Positions 26,774 through 34,734 of a stretch of 64,000 nt of DNA are shown piece by piece. The number at the start of each line of letters is the position of its first letter. The first letter of the stretch is position 1. The notes under the pieces are model-generated. The model saw only the letters and a program-made list of their open reading frames with translations. It was not told the DNA's origin and ran no database searches. Origin of the DNA: Nocardia vinacea (GTDB lineage Bacteria; Actinomycetota; Actinomycetes; Mycobacteriales; Mycobacteriaceae); contig NZ_CP109149.1 of NCBI RefSeq assembly GCF_035920345.1, positions 5,456,001-5,520,000 on the forward strand. Direction: 5' to 3'. The position numbers and the translations under genes were made by a program.

Positions 26774-27031
26774 TTATCGCGGGCCGGGTTCCGGTGGCGC
26801 GACGGTGACCGTGCAGAACGGTTCGCAGGGACCGGGAGTCAGTGGAACTTTTGTGCGCTCGGTGCCGAAATCAGCATTACTGACCCACACCAGCACCACC
26901 ACGGCCAGCACCATGATGAAAATCAGAAAGCCGAGAGCGGGCAGCAGACAACCGCCGCGTGCTCGTCCCTCTTTGATCGCGTGGCCGAAATGGCCGATTT
27001 CTAGGATCTGGGATCCGCGCTCCCACACCAT
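26774..27031 (-). CDS. Small membrane protein with TPGxCxPFC motif (copy 2)
   Basis: 85 aa. One membrane helix (LGFLIFIMVLAVVVLVWV) is followed by NADFGTERTKVPL and TPGPCEPFCTVTVAPPEPG. It shares ADFG, TPGxCxPFC and the overall layout with the gene at 26489-26683. ATG 27031 is taken as start; a ribosome site is only weakly present. Function unknown. Confidence 0.6.
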   Translation of the reverse strand: MVWERGSQILEIGHFGHAIKEGRARGGCLLPALGFLIFIMVLAVVVLVWVSNADFGTERTKVPLTPGPCEPFCTVTVAPPEPGPR

Positions 27032-27152
27032 GGGCGTACCTTGCCGTCGTCGAACCTGGCATCAGCTCGAATACCCGTCCGACGGCGATGAAATCAGCAC
27101 ACGGCGAATGAAATCCACACGCTCCCAACGCTTGTGAATAGCCGGGCGGTTA

Positions 27153-27785
27153 CTAGCCCCTCGATGCGCAGAGCAGACCGTCGCCGACCGGAATCAGCAC
27201 GCTGGTGAGTTCGGGATCCTCGGCGATCGCCCTGGTCGCGGCGCGCACGGCCTGTGTCGCCGGATCGCGCTGGGTCTGGTCCGGAACCCGGCCGCCGAGC
27301 AGAGCATTGTGCAGCAGGATCGCGCCGCCCGCGCGCAGCAGCCGCACGGCCTGGGTGACGTATTGCGGATGCTCGAGTGGGGCGGCATCGATGAACACCA
27401 GGTCATAGGCACCGTCGGCGAGTCGGGGCAGCACATCGAGGGCTCGGCCGTTGATCAACCGGGTACGCGCGGGCAGGATCTCGGCGGTTCGGAATGCCTC
27501 CTTGGCCGCACGCTGATGCTCGGGTTCGGAATCGATGGTGGTCAGGGTCCCGTCCTCGCGCATGCCATCCAGTAGCCACAGCCCGCTGATTCCCGCGCCC
27601 GTCCCCACCTCGACCACCGCACGCGCGCCGAGCAGCTGGGCATACATGCTCAGCAGGGCGCCGACCGAGGGTGGTACAGGTAACGCACCGAGTTCAGTGG
27701 CCCGCTCACGCGCGCTGACGAGGACCTCGTCTTCCACGACGGATTCCTCCACGTAGGAGAGATTTCGCTCCAGATTCGATGCCAC
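27153..27785 (-). CDS. SAM-dependent O-methyltransferase (Rv1220c-like)
   Basis: 210 aa. Class I methyltransferase of the catechol/caffeoyl-CoA type: [20 protein letters not shown] is the SAM loop, [16 protein letters not shown] the acidic loop and [17 protein letters not shown] the catalytic Asp region. Its position divergent from sigE is the same as that of Rv1220c. The acceptor substrate is unknown. The GTG start at 27785 is the first in frame. Confidence 0.9.
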   Translation of the reverse strand: MASNLERNLSYVEESVVEDEVLVSARERATELGALPVPPSVGALLSMYAQLLGARAVVEVGTGAGISGLWLLDGMREDGTLTTIDSEPEHQRAAKEAFRTAEILPARTRLINGRALDVLPRLADGAYDLVFIDAAPLEHPQYVTQAVRLLRAGGAILLHNALLGGRVPDQTQRDPATQAVRAATRAIAEDPELTSVLIPVGDGLLCASRG

Positions 27786-27938
27786 GCCTATGAATCTAGG
27801 GCACGAAGTCGCAAGTTTGGCTCATCGGTGAAGCGTTATCCCGTGGCCGTGCGATTAATTGTTTGTCGGGGGCGGGGGCGGATTCTCAGGTGTCCCTCAG
27901 GATCTCCACATCCTCGGCATATCGAGGCAGGAAAGAGT

Positions 27939-28781
27939 ATGGGCAAGCAAGACCAGCCGACCGTCCGGCACGGGGGCGCGGGAACAACAACATACCGATC
28001 GTCTGTTGTAACCGTACGTGACGATCCGAGACCCGGATCGCCACTAGATCCGCAGCCACGGTCCCGAGTAGGAGGTATCACCATCCACATGGTCGATGCG
28101 GCGCGCGAGTTCGCCACCCTGCCAGCGCAAGCTCTGCCGACGGAAGCGGCGCAAATTCTCCCGACGGAGGCCGAAATGCACGACGAGGACGCAACCGAAG
28201 TCGAGCTGACCGGCACCGCGGCCTTCGACGCGACGGGTGACCGTTCCGCGATGCCGTCCTGGGACGAATTGGTCCGCGAACATGCCGACCGGGTGTACCG
28301 GCTGGCCTACCGACTTTCCGGCGACGCGCAGGACGCCGATGATCTGACCCAGGAAACCTTCATTCGGGTATTCCGTTCGCTGTCGAATTACCAGCCGGGC
28401 ACCTTCGAGGGCTGGCTGCACCGCATCACCACGAATCTGTTCCTGGACATGGTGCGCAGGCGCAACCGGATCCGGATGGAGGCGCTGCCCGAGGATTACG
28501 ACCGCGTGCCCGCCGAGGGACCGAGCCCGGAGCAGGCCTATCACGACTCCCGCCTTGATCCCGACCTGCAATCCGCCCTGGATTCGCTGGCTCCGGAGTT
28601 CCGCGCGGCGGTCGTGCTCTGTGATATCGAGGGTCTGTCCTACGAAGAGATCGGTGCGACCCTCGGTGTCAAGCTCGGCACCGTGCGCAGCCGCATCCAC
28701 CGTGGCCGTCAGGCACTGCGCGACTACCTTGCGCATAATGGAAGTGAGCAGCGGTTCGCCGCTGACGCGAACCTGGGGTGA
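27939..28781 (+). CDS. sigE: ECF RNA polymerase sigma factor SigE
   Basis: 280 aa from ATG 27939, which follows AGGAAAGAGT. Sigma region 2 ([20 protein letters not shown], then [14 protein letters not shown]) and region 4 ([20 protein letters not shown], then [18 protein letters not shown]) are nearly identical to mycobacterial SigE. The first 85 residues are variable. A second start, ATG 28089, has a GTAGGAGGT site upstream, and an ECF-like promoter pattern precedes it, recalling the multiple SigE isoforms described in M. tuberculosis. SigE directs envelope-stress transcription; rseA and htrA follow. Confidence 0.95.
   Translation: MGKQDQPTVRHGGAGTTTYRSSVVTVRDDPRPGSPLDPQPRSRVGGITIHMVDAAREFATLPAQALPTEAAQILPTEAEMHDEDATEVELTGTAAFDATGDRSAMPSWDELVREHADRVYRLAYRLSGDAQDADDLTQETFIRVFRSLSNYQPGTFEGWLHRITTNLFLDMVRRRNRIRMEALPEDYDRVPAEGPSPEQAYHDSRLDPDLQSALDSLAPEFRAAVVLCDIEGLSYEEIGATLGVKLGTVRSRIHRGRQALRDYLAHNGSEQRFAADANLG
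27980..28008 (+). promoter_or_regulatory. Possible ECF-type promoter inside the sigE 5' region
   Basis: GGGAAC at 27980-27985 and TGTTG ending at 28008, with 19 bases between GGAAC and GTT, resemble the GGAAC-N16-19-GTT pattern of SigE/SigH-type promoters. It would drive a transcript starting before the second sigE start at 28089. This is inferred from pattern alone. Confidence 0.3.
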
Positions 28782-28871
28782 TCCGGCGCAAGCCGAACCG
28801 CACCCGACGGCCGGATATCCGTTCGGTCGAGCGCAGGAGTGGATGATGTCGGTTGGAAGGGTGAGCACCGA

Positions 28872-29258
28872 ATGAGTGGCGACGCCAGCACGTCAGGTCG
28901 TCCCCGTTTCCGTCCCACCGAGCATCTGGCCAGCGAGGCGATCGCGGCCTATGTGGACGGCGAACTGCGGATGAATGCCTATCTGCGTGCCGCCCAACAT
29001 CTTTCCGTCTGCCCCGAATGTGCGGCGGAGGTCGACGCACAGCAGCAGGCGCGGATCGCGCTGCGCCGGGCCGGTCAGGTCTCGATTCCGACCGATCTGC
29101 ACGACAGCCTCACCCGTATTCCGCTCGCCGAACTGCCCGGCGGCGCGACCAGCGCGGCCGCCCGGCCGCCGGCCGGAAGCCCCCGCAACGAGGCGGTTTT
29201 CGGATTTCTGACCGATTCGTTCACCGCGACCCGGTGGACAACCTGGTGGCGCAAGTAG
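28872..29258 (+). CDS. rseA: Zinc-type anti-sigma factor RseA
   Basis: 128 aa. The ZAS motif is clear: H-x3-C-x2-C in AAQHLSVCPECAAEVDAQQQ, preceded by the conserved helix ASEAIAAYVDGELRMNAYLR. It should bind and silence SigE in the cytoplasm until released under stress. Homologous to Rv1222, which is soluble; no membrane helix is present here either. ATG 28872 follows GGAAGGGTGAG. The C-terminal ATRWTTWWRK is conserved in length. Ten bases separate it from htrA. Confidence 0.92.
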   Translation: MSGDASTSGRPRFRPTEHLASEAIAAYVDGELRMNAYLRAAQHLSVCPECAAEVDAQQQARIALRRAGQVSIPTDLHDSLTRIPLAELPGGATSAAARPPAGSPRNEAVFGFLTDSFTATRWTTWWRK

Positions 29259-29268
29259 AGTTTGCCGA

Positions 29269-30822
29269 GTGACCACCGAATCGACGAATTCCGGGCCGTC
29301 GGAATCGCGGCCCTCCGCAGGCGACACCAACGATTCGGCGCCCCGGGGGAACTTAAGGCCGTCGGACGCGCCCGTACTCGGACCGCGCCCGGTCTACCGG
29401 CCCCACGTGGACGGTCACACGGCGCATGCGTTCCGCCGCCCCTCGGGCCAGGCCGGTTCGTTCGGCGAGCAGCCCAAATCGAGCGGTTCGGGTGCACCGC
29501 AGGTCGGCCCGGAACTGCACAACAGCCCGCCCGACGCGGTGCTTGCGGAGGCTTTCGGTCGCCCCGACGGCTCCTCCGAACTCCTGCAGCGTGATCCCGA
29601 CGCCGCCGACACCGGCGCACCGGCGGCCGGTCCGGCCGATCCGTGGCGCGATCCCGACGCCGCCGCCCGTCTCGGCGCACCCGCCGTCGCGACCCCGCGG
29701 CCCGCACCGTTGCCGCAGGCGCGGAAGCTTTCCGCCAGGGAGGTGCTCTTCGGCTCCCGGGTGGCGCCCAAGGCGCTGGCTCTGCTCGCGGCCGTCGCGC
29801 TGGCCGTCGGTGTACTCGGCGGACTGGTCGGCCGGTTGACCGCGGAGGCGACGTCCCCGTTGACCTCGCGCAAGGTCGCCCTGGAGCAGTCCGGCGAGGT
29901 CGAGCGCCCGCACGGCCTGATCGCCAAGGTGGCCAATGCGGTGCTGCCCTCGGTGGTCTCGATCCGGGTCACGGTCGGCGACAACGGCGCGACCGGTTCC
30001 GGTGTGGTCATCGACGGTGCGGGATACGTCGCGACCAACAATCACGTGATTTCGATGGCGGCACAGGACAAGTCGAACCGGGCCGCCATTCAGGTGACCT
30101 TCTCCGACGGCAGCCGGGTGCCCGCGAATATCGTCGGTCGCGATCCGAAGACCGATCTGGCGGTGCTCAAGGTCGATGTGAAGAATCTCACTGTCGCCAA
30201 TCTGGGCAAGTCCAAGGACGTTCAGGTGGGTGACGACGTGCTGGCGATCGGTTCACCGCTCGGCCTGAGCAAGACCGTCACCTCCGGCATCGTCAGTGCC
30301 CTGCACCGTCCGGTCGCGCTCTCCGGTGAAGGTAGCGATACCAAGGCCGTCATCGACGCGGTGCAGACCGACGCCTCGATCAACCCGGGTAACTCCGGTG
30401 GCGCACTGGTCGACATGGAGGGCCGGGTCATCGGGATCAATACCGCGATCCGCAGTGAGACCGGCGGTTCGGTCGGCCTCGGCTTCGCGATTCCGGTGGA
30501 TATGGTGACCAATATCGCGCAGACCCTGATCCGCGACGGCCAGGTGCACCACCCGAAGATCGGTCTGAGCGCACGCAGCAAGCAGGTCGCAAACGATGTG
30601 ATGAGCGGCGCGGCGGTCGCCGACGTGGAACCCGGCGGACCGGCGGCCAAGGCCGGAATCGTCGAGAACGACGTCATCGTGAAGATCGGCGATCGCGAGG
30701 TGACCGGCCCGGATGAGCTGGTGGTCGCCGTGCAGCAGCGCAAGATCGGCGAGACGGTGAACGTGCAGTTGATCCGCGATGGCAGGCAGGTGGACGTACC
30801 GGTCACGCTGGAATCGGACTGA
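29269..30822 (+). CDS. htrA: HtrA/DegP-type membrane serine protease with PDZ domain
   Basis: 517 aa. A disordered Pro-rich cytoplasmic part (residues 1-155) is followed by one membrane helix (ALALLAAVALAVGVLGGLVG), a trypsin-like domain with the His in VATNNHVISMA, the Asp in PKTDLAVLKVD and the Ser in NPGNSGGALVDM, and a C-terminal PDZ domain from about residue 425. It acts outside the membrane on misfolded envelope proteins. Homologous to Rv1223, in the same operon with sigE, rseA and tatB. Confidence 0.94.
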   Translation: MTTESTNSGPSESRPSAGDTNDSAPRGNLRPSDAPVLGPRPVYRPHVDGHTAHAFRRPSGQAGSFGEQPKSSGSGAPQVGPELHNSPPDAVLAEAFGRPDGSSELLQRDPDAADTGAPAAGPADPWRDPDAAARLGAPAVATPRPAPLPQARKLSAREVLFGSRVAPKALALLAAVALAVGVLGGLVGRLTAEATSPLTSRKVALEQSGEVERPHGLIAKVANAVLPSVVSIRVTVGDNGATGSGVVIDGAGYVATNNHVISMAAQDKSNRAAIQVTFSDGSRVPANIVGRDPKTDLAVLKVDVKNLTVANLGKSKDVQVGDDVLAIGSPLGLSKTVTSGIVSALHRPVALSGEGSDTKAVIDAVQTDASINPGNSGGALVDMEGRVIGINTAIRSETGGSVGLGFAIPVDMVTNIAQTLIRDGQVHHPKIGLSARSKQVANDVMSGAAVADVEPGGPAAKAGIVENDVIVKIGDREVTGPDELVVAVQQRKIGETVNVQLIRDGRQVDVPVTLESD

Positions 30823-30877
30823 GTCGCGGATGGAATCCGGAGCGGCTCGGCTACGTCGGCCCAGGTAGCCTGGACTC

Positions 30878-31294
30878 GTGTTCAGCAACATCAGCTGGGG
30901 CGAGATGGTCATCCTCCTCGTCGCCGCCCTCGTGATCCTCGGCCCGGAGCGACTGCCCGGGGCGATTCGCTGGACCACGCAGAGCCTGCGCAAGGTTCGC
31001 GACTACGCCAGCGGTGCGACCCAGCAGCTGCAGCAGGAGCTCGGACCGGAATTCGAGGACCTGCGTAAGCCGCTGGCCGATCTGAACGAGCTGCGCCAGA
31101 TGTCGCCGCGCCAGATGGTCACCAAACATCTTCTGAATGGCGACGATTCGGTTTTCCGCGAATTCGAGAAGGCGATCCCCGATAAGCAGGACCTGCTCGG
31201 CGCCAACAGCGGCATGCCGGACTACCCGATGCCCAAGCTCGAAAAGCCCTTGGAGCACAACGAACGTCCGCCGATCGACACCGACGCGACGTAA
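30878..31294 (+). CDS. tatB: Sec-independent translocase subunit TatB
   Basis: 138 aa. The N-terminal helix [20 protein letters not shown] ends in the typical GPERLPG hinge, followed by an amphipathic helix ([18 protein letters not shown]) and an acidic tail. TatB receives twin-arginine substrates for the TatC complex in the inner membrane. GTG 30878 is the first possible start. It closes the sigE-rseA-htrA-tatB cluster, same order as Rv1221-Rv1224. Confidence 0.93.
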   Translation: MFSNISWGEMVILLVAALVILGPERLPGAIRWTTQSLRKVRDYASGATQQLQQELGPEFEDLRKPLADLNELRQMSPRQMVTKHLLNGDDSVFREFEKAIPDKQDLLGANSGMPDYPMPKLEKPLEHNERPPIDTDAT

Positions 31295-31392
31295 CTTGTG
31301 TCTGATGGCCGCGCCTGCCGCGCGGCGTGTTCGCTCGTAAGACTCGCTCCGTTGTGGTTGCCAAGGGCTGCAATGGGTCTGTTGTGTCAAGC

Positions 31393-31428
31393 AGACTAGA
31401 CGCTTGATCGTGTCGAGATGTCTAGACT
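31393..31428 (+). promoter_or_regulatory. Repeated CTAGAC sites before the HTH gene
   Basis: GTCTAGAC at 31420-31427 is an 8-bp palindrome seven bases before the ATG at 31435; GACTAGAC (31394-31401) is a near copy 26 bases upstream. Overlap with the likely promoter suggests an operator, perhaps for the HTH protein itself. Weak evidence. Confidence 0.3.
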
Positions 31429-31434
31429 TCGCAC

Positions 31435-32289
31435 ATGTCGGCCGATGACGTGGCGCGCGTTTTCGCGATCGAAGATAAAGTCGAGCGACTCAAGGCGGCC
31501 ACCGATGGGGTGGCAGCGGCCCAGCAGACCATCAACGAACTAACCCGTATCCGCAGGGCGGTGATCAGGGAACTTCATGCCGAAGGCTGGACCTTCGCCA
31601 GAATCGGTGCGGCGGCGGGACTTTCCCGCGCGCGAATCCATCAGGTGAGTACCCAGGGTCCCGCACCGGAAGGTCTGTTTTTCGGGCACGGATCGCTCAC
31701 GGTAATCGCTCCGGAGGTGCGCGGCGGCCGAGTGCTCGGCGCACCGGATCCGAGTGCGGCACAACGACTGGTGGAGCTACTTCGCGAACTCGGCTTCACC
31801 GCAACGGTCGAACACTTCCTGCCGGGCCGACCCGTCGACCTGAATCGCGACGGCCTGATTGTGCTAGGCGGGCCCGAACTCTCGCCGAGCATTCGTCAGC
31901 TCATCGCGGCCGATCCGCGACTGCGGCGCGCGGTGGCGCGGGCCGGGGATGCCCGGCGCGGCATCGAGGATCGGGCGGCCAGGCGGGTATACCGGCCGGG
32001 CGGTCCGGAACCACACGATATCGCCTATGTCGCGCGACTCCCACGTCCCGACGGACGCGGCACCACCCTGATCATCGACGGCCTGCACCCACCCGGCTCG
32101 CTCGGTGCAATCCGTTTGCTCGCAACCAGATTGGCCACGCTGCACGAACGCGCTGCGACACATCTGTTTTCGGTACTGGTCGCGGTCCGCTACGACCGGT
32201 CCACGGGGGAACCGGTCGATGCCGATCTGCTCACACCGGTGTATCGGCACGATGCCGAGCCCAGATCGATCTCCGGCCTTCGACGCTGA
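31435..32289 (+). CDS. HTH protein with unknown C-terminal domain
   Basis: 284 aa. The first 80 residues contain a coiled helix and a sigma-region-4-like helix-turn-helix (ELHAEGWTFARIGAAAGLSR, then ARIHQVST). The C-terminal 190 residues are not recognised; they hold Rossmann-like pieces RVLGAPDPSAAQRLVELL and DGLIVLGGPELSPSIRQLI and a basic middle (RRGIEDRAARRVYRP). The layout suggests a DNA-binding protein with a sensor or nucleotide-binding domain. There is little or no leader before ATG 31435, so it may be leaderless. No partner gene is evident. Confidence 0.6.
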   Translation: MSADDVARVFAIEDKVERLKAATDGVAAAQQTINELTRIRRAVIRELHAEGWTFARIGAAAGLSRARIHQVSTQGPAPEGLFFGHGSLTVIAPEVRGGRVLGAPDPSAAQRLVELLRELGFTATVEHFLPGRPVDLNRDGLIVLGGPELSPSIRQLIAADPRLRRAVARAGDARRGIEDRAARRVYRPGGPEPHDIAYVARLPRPDGRGTTLIIDGLHPPGSLGAIRLLATRLATLHERAATHLFSVLVAVRYDRSTGEPVDADLLTPVYRHDAEPRSISGLRR

Positions 32290-32427
32290 GTTGTTCGACT
32301 GCCGGAAATCTTCTGGCAACCAAGTAGAGATCGCGACCGTCGCGCGGCACCTCGATTCAGTGGAGCCGCGCAATATTCACTCGGGCTCGAAGAATCCAGG
32401 TAGATTACAGGAGTTCGCAATGAAACC

Positions 32428-32446
32428 GTGATGTGTCACACATCAC
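32428..32446. promoter_or_regulatory. 19-bp perfect palindrome
   Basis: GTGATGTGT-C-ACACATCAC is perfectly symmetric. It lies 79 bases before the hypothetical gene at 32525. It resembles, but does not match, the TGTGA-N6-TCACA pattern of CRP-family sites. A three-codon open frame with AGGAG before it (32420-32431) runs into the palindrome. Confidence 0.5.
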
Positions 32447-32524
32447 CTAAACCTTCCATCCAGGCTCGACAACCGCAATGCTGAGTTAGCTAGTCGATAA
32501 CTATGGCGGTAGGTGGGTTTTCAA

Positions 32525-33088
32525 ATGAAGGTTCCACGTCCGGTGCGAGCTCGCACCGCGTCCCCGAGCGCGCGTCCCGAACTCGGGTCGGGGTTCGAGC
32601 TCGAAGCGGGCGGTCCGACAGCGGAACCGGCGATCACCACCCATCGGCTCACCTACAGCAATCGACTCAAGGTCTTCATCGGTCCGGACGACTCCGTGAT
32701 CAACTTCTTGCGCCCGCTGCACAGACTGGACGGATTCGATTCCTACTCGGTGAATCTCACCCGGCTGCCACATCCGATGCCCGCGTCCGAGATCACCGCG
32801 ACGCTCAGCGCCGCGCCGGGCCGGAACTACGTGGAGTGCATCGGCTCGGCCGACGTGCTTGCCATCGAGCTGGGCACCGAAGACGACGGGACGCCGCGCC
32901 GCTACCAGCTCGGCCTGCCCGGCGATCGAGTCGGCTACCCGGGCGTCGATGTGCCGAATGGCGCAGACATACTGCGCGTGTATCCCGACGAGATCTTCGA
33001 CGCCGAACACGCGGCCGAGGTATTCGCGACCTACTTCCACACCGGCGATATCCCGGCTGGGTTCCGACTACGTGAGGTTCTCGATTAA
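32525..33088 (+). CDS. Hypothetical protein
   Basis: 187 aa, no signal peptide or membrane helix. The N-terminal 45 residues look disordered. The rest is a mixed alpha/beta domain (RLTYSNRLKVFIGPDDSVIN, GRNYVECIGSADVLAIELG) and ends in DEIFDAEHAAEVFATYFHTG followed by DIPAGF. That last pattern faintly recalls Imm1-type immunity proteins, but no toxin gene lies beside it, so I do not assign it. ATG 32525 has a G-rich stretch GGTAGGTGGG upstream; GTG 32513 is an alternative. Confidence 0.55.
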   Translation: MKVPRPVRARTASPSARPELGSGFELEAGGPTAEPAITTHRLTYSNRLKVFIGPDDSVINFLRPLHRLDGFDSYSVNLTRLPHPMPASEITATLSAAPGRNYVECIGSADVLAIELGTEDDGTPRRYQLGLPGDRVGYPGVDVPNGADILRVYPDEIFDAEHAAEVFATYFHTGDIPAGFRLREVLD

Positions 33089-33119
33089 TTCGCACAACCA
33101 AGGTCTGGAACGAACGACC

Positions 33120-33320
33120 GTGAATGTCATCGTGATCGTGAGTGTCGTGCTTATTGCCGCCGTGATCGCCGCGGTGGTCACGTGGCGGCGGCCGTACCGC
33201 ATGCATGTGAGCGTTTCGGATCTGCGGGCGCGTCTGGCCTAGGAGGCCAAGCGTTTGCATCCGGACAGTCCGGTCGGCGTCGAGCACGCCGAACCGCGGG
33301 AACTCGGGCGCAGCGCATAG
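33120..33320 (+). pseudogene. Small membrane protein gene interrupted by an in-frame TAG
   Basis: Reading from GTG 33120 gives a membrane helix (VIVIVSVVLIAAVIAAVVTW) then RRPYRMHVSVSDLRARLA and a TAG at 33240-33242. The same frame stays open beyond the stop for 25 more codons (EAKRLHPDSPVGVEH, then AEPRELGRSA) to a second TAG at 33318. The smooth continuation suggests a 66-aa protein with one CAG-to-TAG change, or a genuine 40-aa protein followed by non-coding DNA. No strong ribosome site is visible. Confidence 0.45.
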
Positions 33321-33383
33321 GAACTGGCTGGTAGCTAGCCTTGATGCCAGCGACGACGAAAAGCTCCGCCCGAGAAAGGATCG

Positions 33384-34466
33384 GTGGCCGTGCGCACGAT
33401 GCTCGAACAGTTGGTGCAGCTTGCCGCTCGGGAGCCGGTGGCAATGGCCCGCATCGTGGATGCGACCGGGCCCGGCCCGCGCGAATTGGGCGCGGCGATG
33501 GTCGTTACCGCGGACGGCGAAGTGCTCGGCTCGTTATCGGGCGGCTGTGTCGAGGCCACGGTGGTCGAGTCGGCTCGGGAAGTGCTGGCCAGTGGACATG
33601 CGGTATCGGATCGGTTCGGATATGCCGAGGCCGACGGTTTCGCGGTGGGGCTGACCTGCGGGGGTGAGATCGAAGTCTTCGTCGAACGCGTCGATGGCAC
33701 CCGGCTGCCGGTGCTGTCCGCATTGCGTGCGGCGATCGTGGCGGGTGAGCCGATATCGCTGGCCACCACCCTGGATGCCGCCCCGGACTGGAAACTACTG
33801 CGTCCCGGCGCTTCCGAGCCGTGGCGCGGCGTCGACCGCGACGCGCGGGCGCTGCTCGCCGCCGGGCGCAGCGGTCTGGTCGGCTCGGATGAATGCGAAA
33901 CGGTCCAGGCCCCACGCCCTCGCGTCTTTGTCCAGACCTTCGCCGCCCCGGCCCGCATGATCCTGGCGGGCGCCAACGACTTCGTCCGCGCCCTCGCCCG
34001 CACCGGCCGTCAACTCGGCTACCGCGTCACCGTCGTCGACGCCCGCGAAACCTTCACCACCCCAGCCCGATTCCCCTCCGCACACGAGGTAGTCGTCGAC
34101 TGGCCGCACCGCTACCTGACCGCCGAACACGCCGCCGGACGCATCGACGAACGCACCGTGGTCTGTGTCCTCACCCACGACACCAAATTCGATGTCCCGA
34201 TGATCGTGGCGGCATTGAGCATCGAGGAAATCTGTTTTGTTGGGGCGTTGGGCTCCCGGCGTACTCACACCGAGCGCACCGAACGCCTGCGCGCCGCAGG
34301 CATCACCGACGATCAGCTGGCCCGCCTGAAAAGCCCACTCGGCCTTGATCTCAACGCTCACACCCCCGACGAAACCGCCATCTCCATCGCCGCCCAGATC
34401 CTCGCCGAACGCGGTGGTGCATCGGCGCAGCCGCTCGCGCGAACAGACGGACCGATCCACCATTGA
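33384..34466 (+). CDS. XdhC/CoxI-family protein
   Basis: 360 aa. An N-terminal XdhC_CoxI segment (LGSLSGGCVEATVVESAREV, GYAEADGFAVGLTCGGEIEV) and a C-terminal Rossmann domain (MILAGANDFVRALARTGRQL, VCVLTHDTKFDVPMIVAAL, CFVGALGSRRTH). XdhC proteins bind and insert sulfurated molybdenum cofactor into xanthine dehydrogenase-type enzymes. No molybdenum enzyme gene is in the window, so the partner is elsewhere. GTG 33384 or GTG 33390 may be the start; AAAGGATCG precedes both. Confidence 0.85.
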   Translation: MAVRTMLEQLVQLAAREPVAMARIVDATGPGPRELGAAMVVTADGEVLGSLSGGCVEATVVESAREVLASGHAVSDRFGYAEADGFAVGLTCGGEIEVFVERVDGTRLPVLSALRAAIVAGEPISLATTLDAAPDWKLLRPGASEPWRGVDRDARALLAAGRSGLVGSDECETVQAPRPRVFVQTFAAPARMILAGANDFVRALARTGRQLGYRVTVVDARETFTTPARFPSAHEVVVDWPHRYLTAEHAAGRIDERTVVCVLTHDTKFDVPMIVAALSIEEICFVGALGSRRTHTERTERLRAAGITDDQLARLKSPLGLDLNAHTPDETAISIAAQILAERGGASAQPLARTDGPIHH

Positions 34467-34628
34467 ATGACACGCGACGGCACGGGCCTGCGCAGGTCAT
34501 GGGTGATGTTGCGGCGCAAGGTATTCCACGATCCACCCACGGACCGGAACCGAGTGTGGCAGACCGGTTTTTCCGAGTTCGAGACCACCGGTGACGGGAT
34601 CTGGCGGATCTGCGCGGTGATCGATTAA
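34467..34628 (+). CDS. Short open frame of unknown nature
   Basis: 53 codons starting directly at the XdhC stop (ATG 34467), reading MTRDGTGLRRSWVMLRRK and later VWQTGFSEFETTGDGIWRI. The second half looks more protein-like than random sequence and may be the tail of a lost larger gene. No ribosome site and no family are recognised. Confidence 0.25.
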   Translation: MTRDGTGLRRSWVMLRRKVFHDPPTDRNRVWQTGFSEFETTGDGIWRICAVID

Positions 34629-34734
34629 GCCACCGAATACTGCCTGGCGGCTACCGTGACTTCTAACGCGCACGGGGCCGACGCGCTGGCTTGCCTGATG
34701 CTGACGGTCGCCGAGGAGACTGTCGCTGCTCGCC

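Noticed and set aside
32525..33088. Imm1-type immunity protein
   Set aside because: Only the last 30 residues faintly resemble Imm1, and no toxin or secretion gene is nearby.
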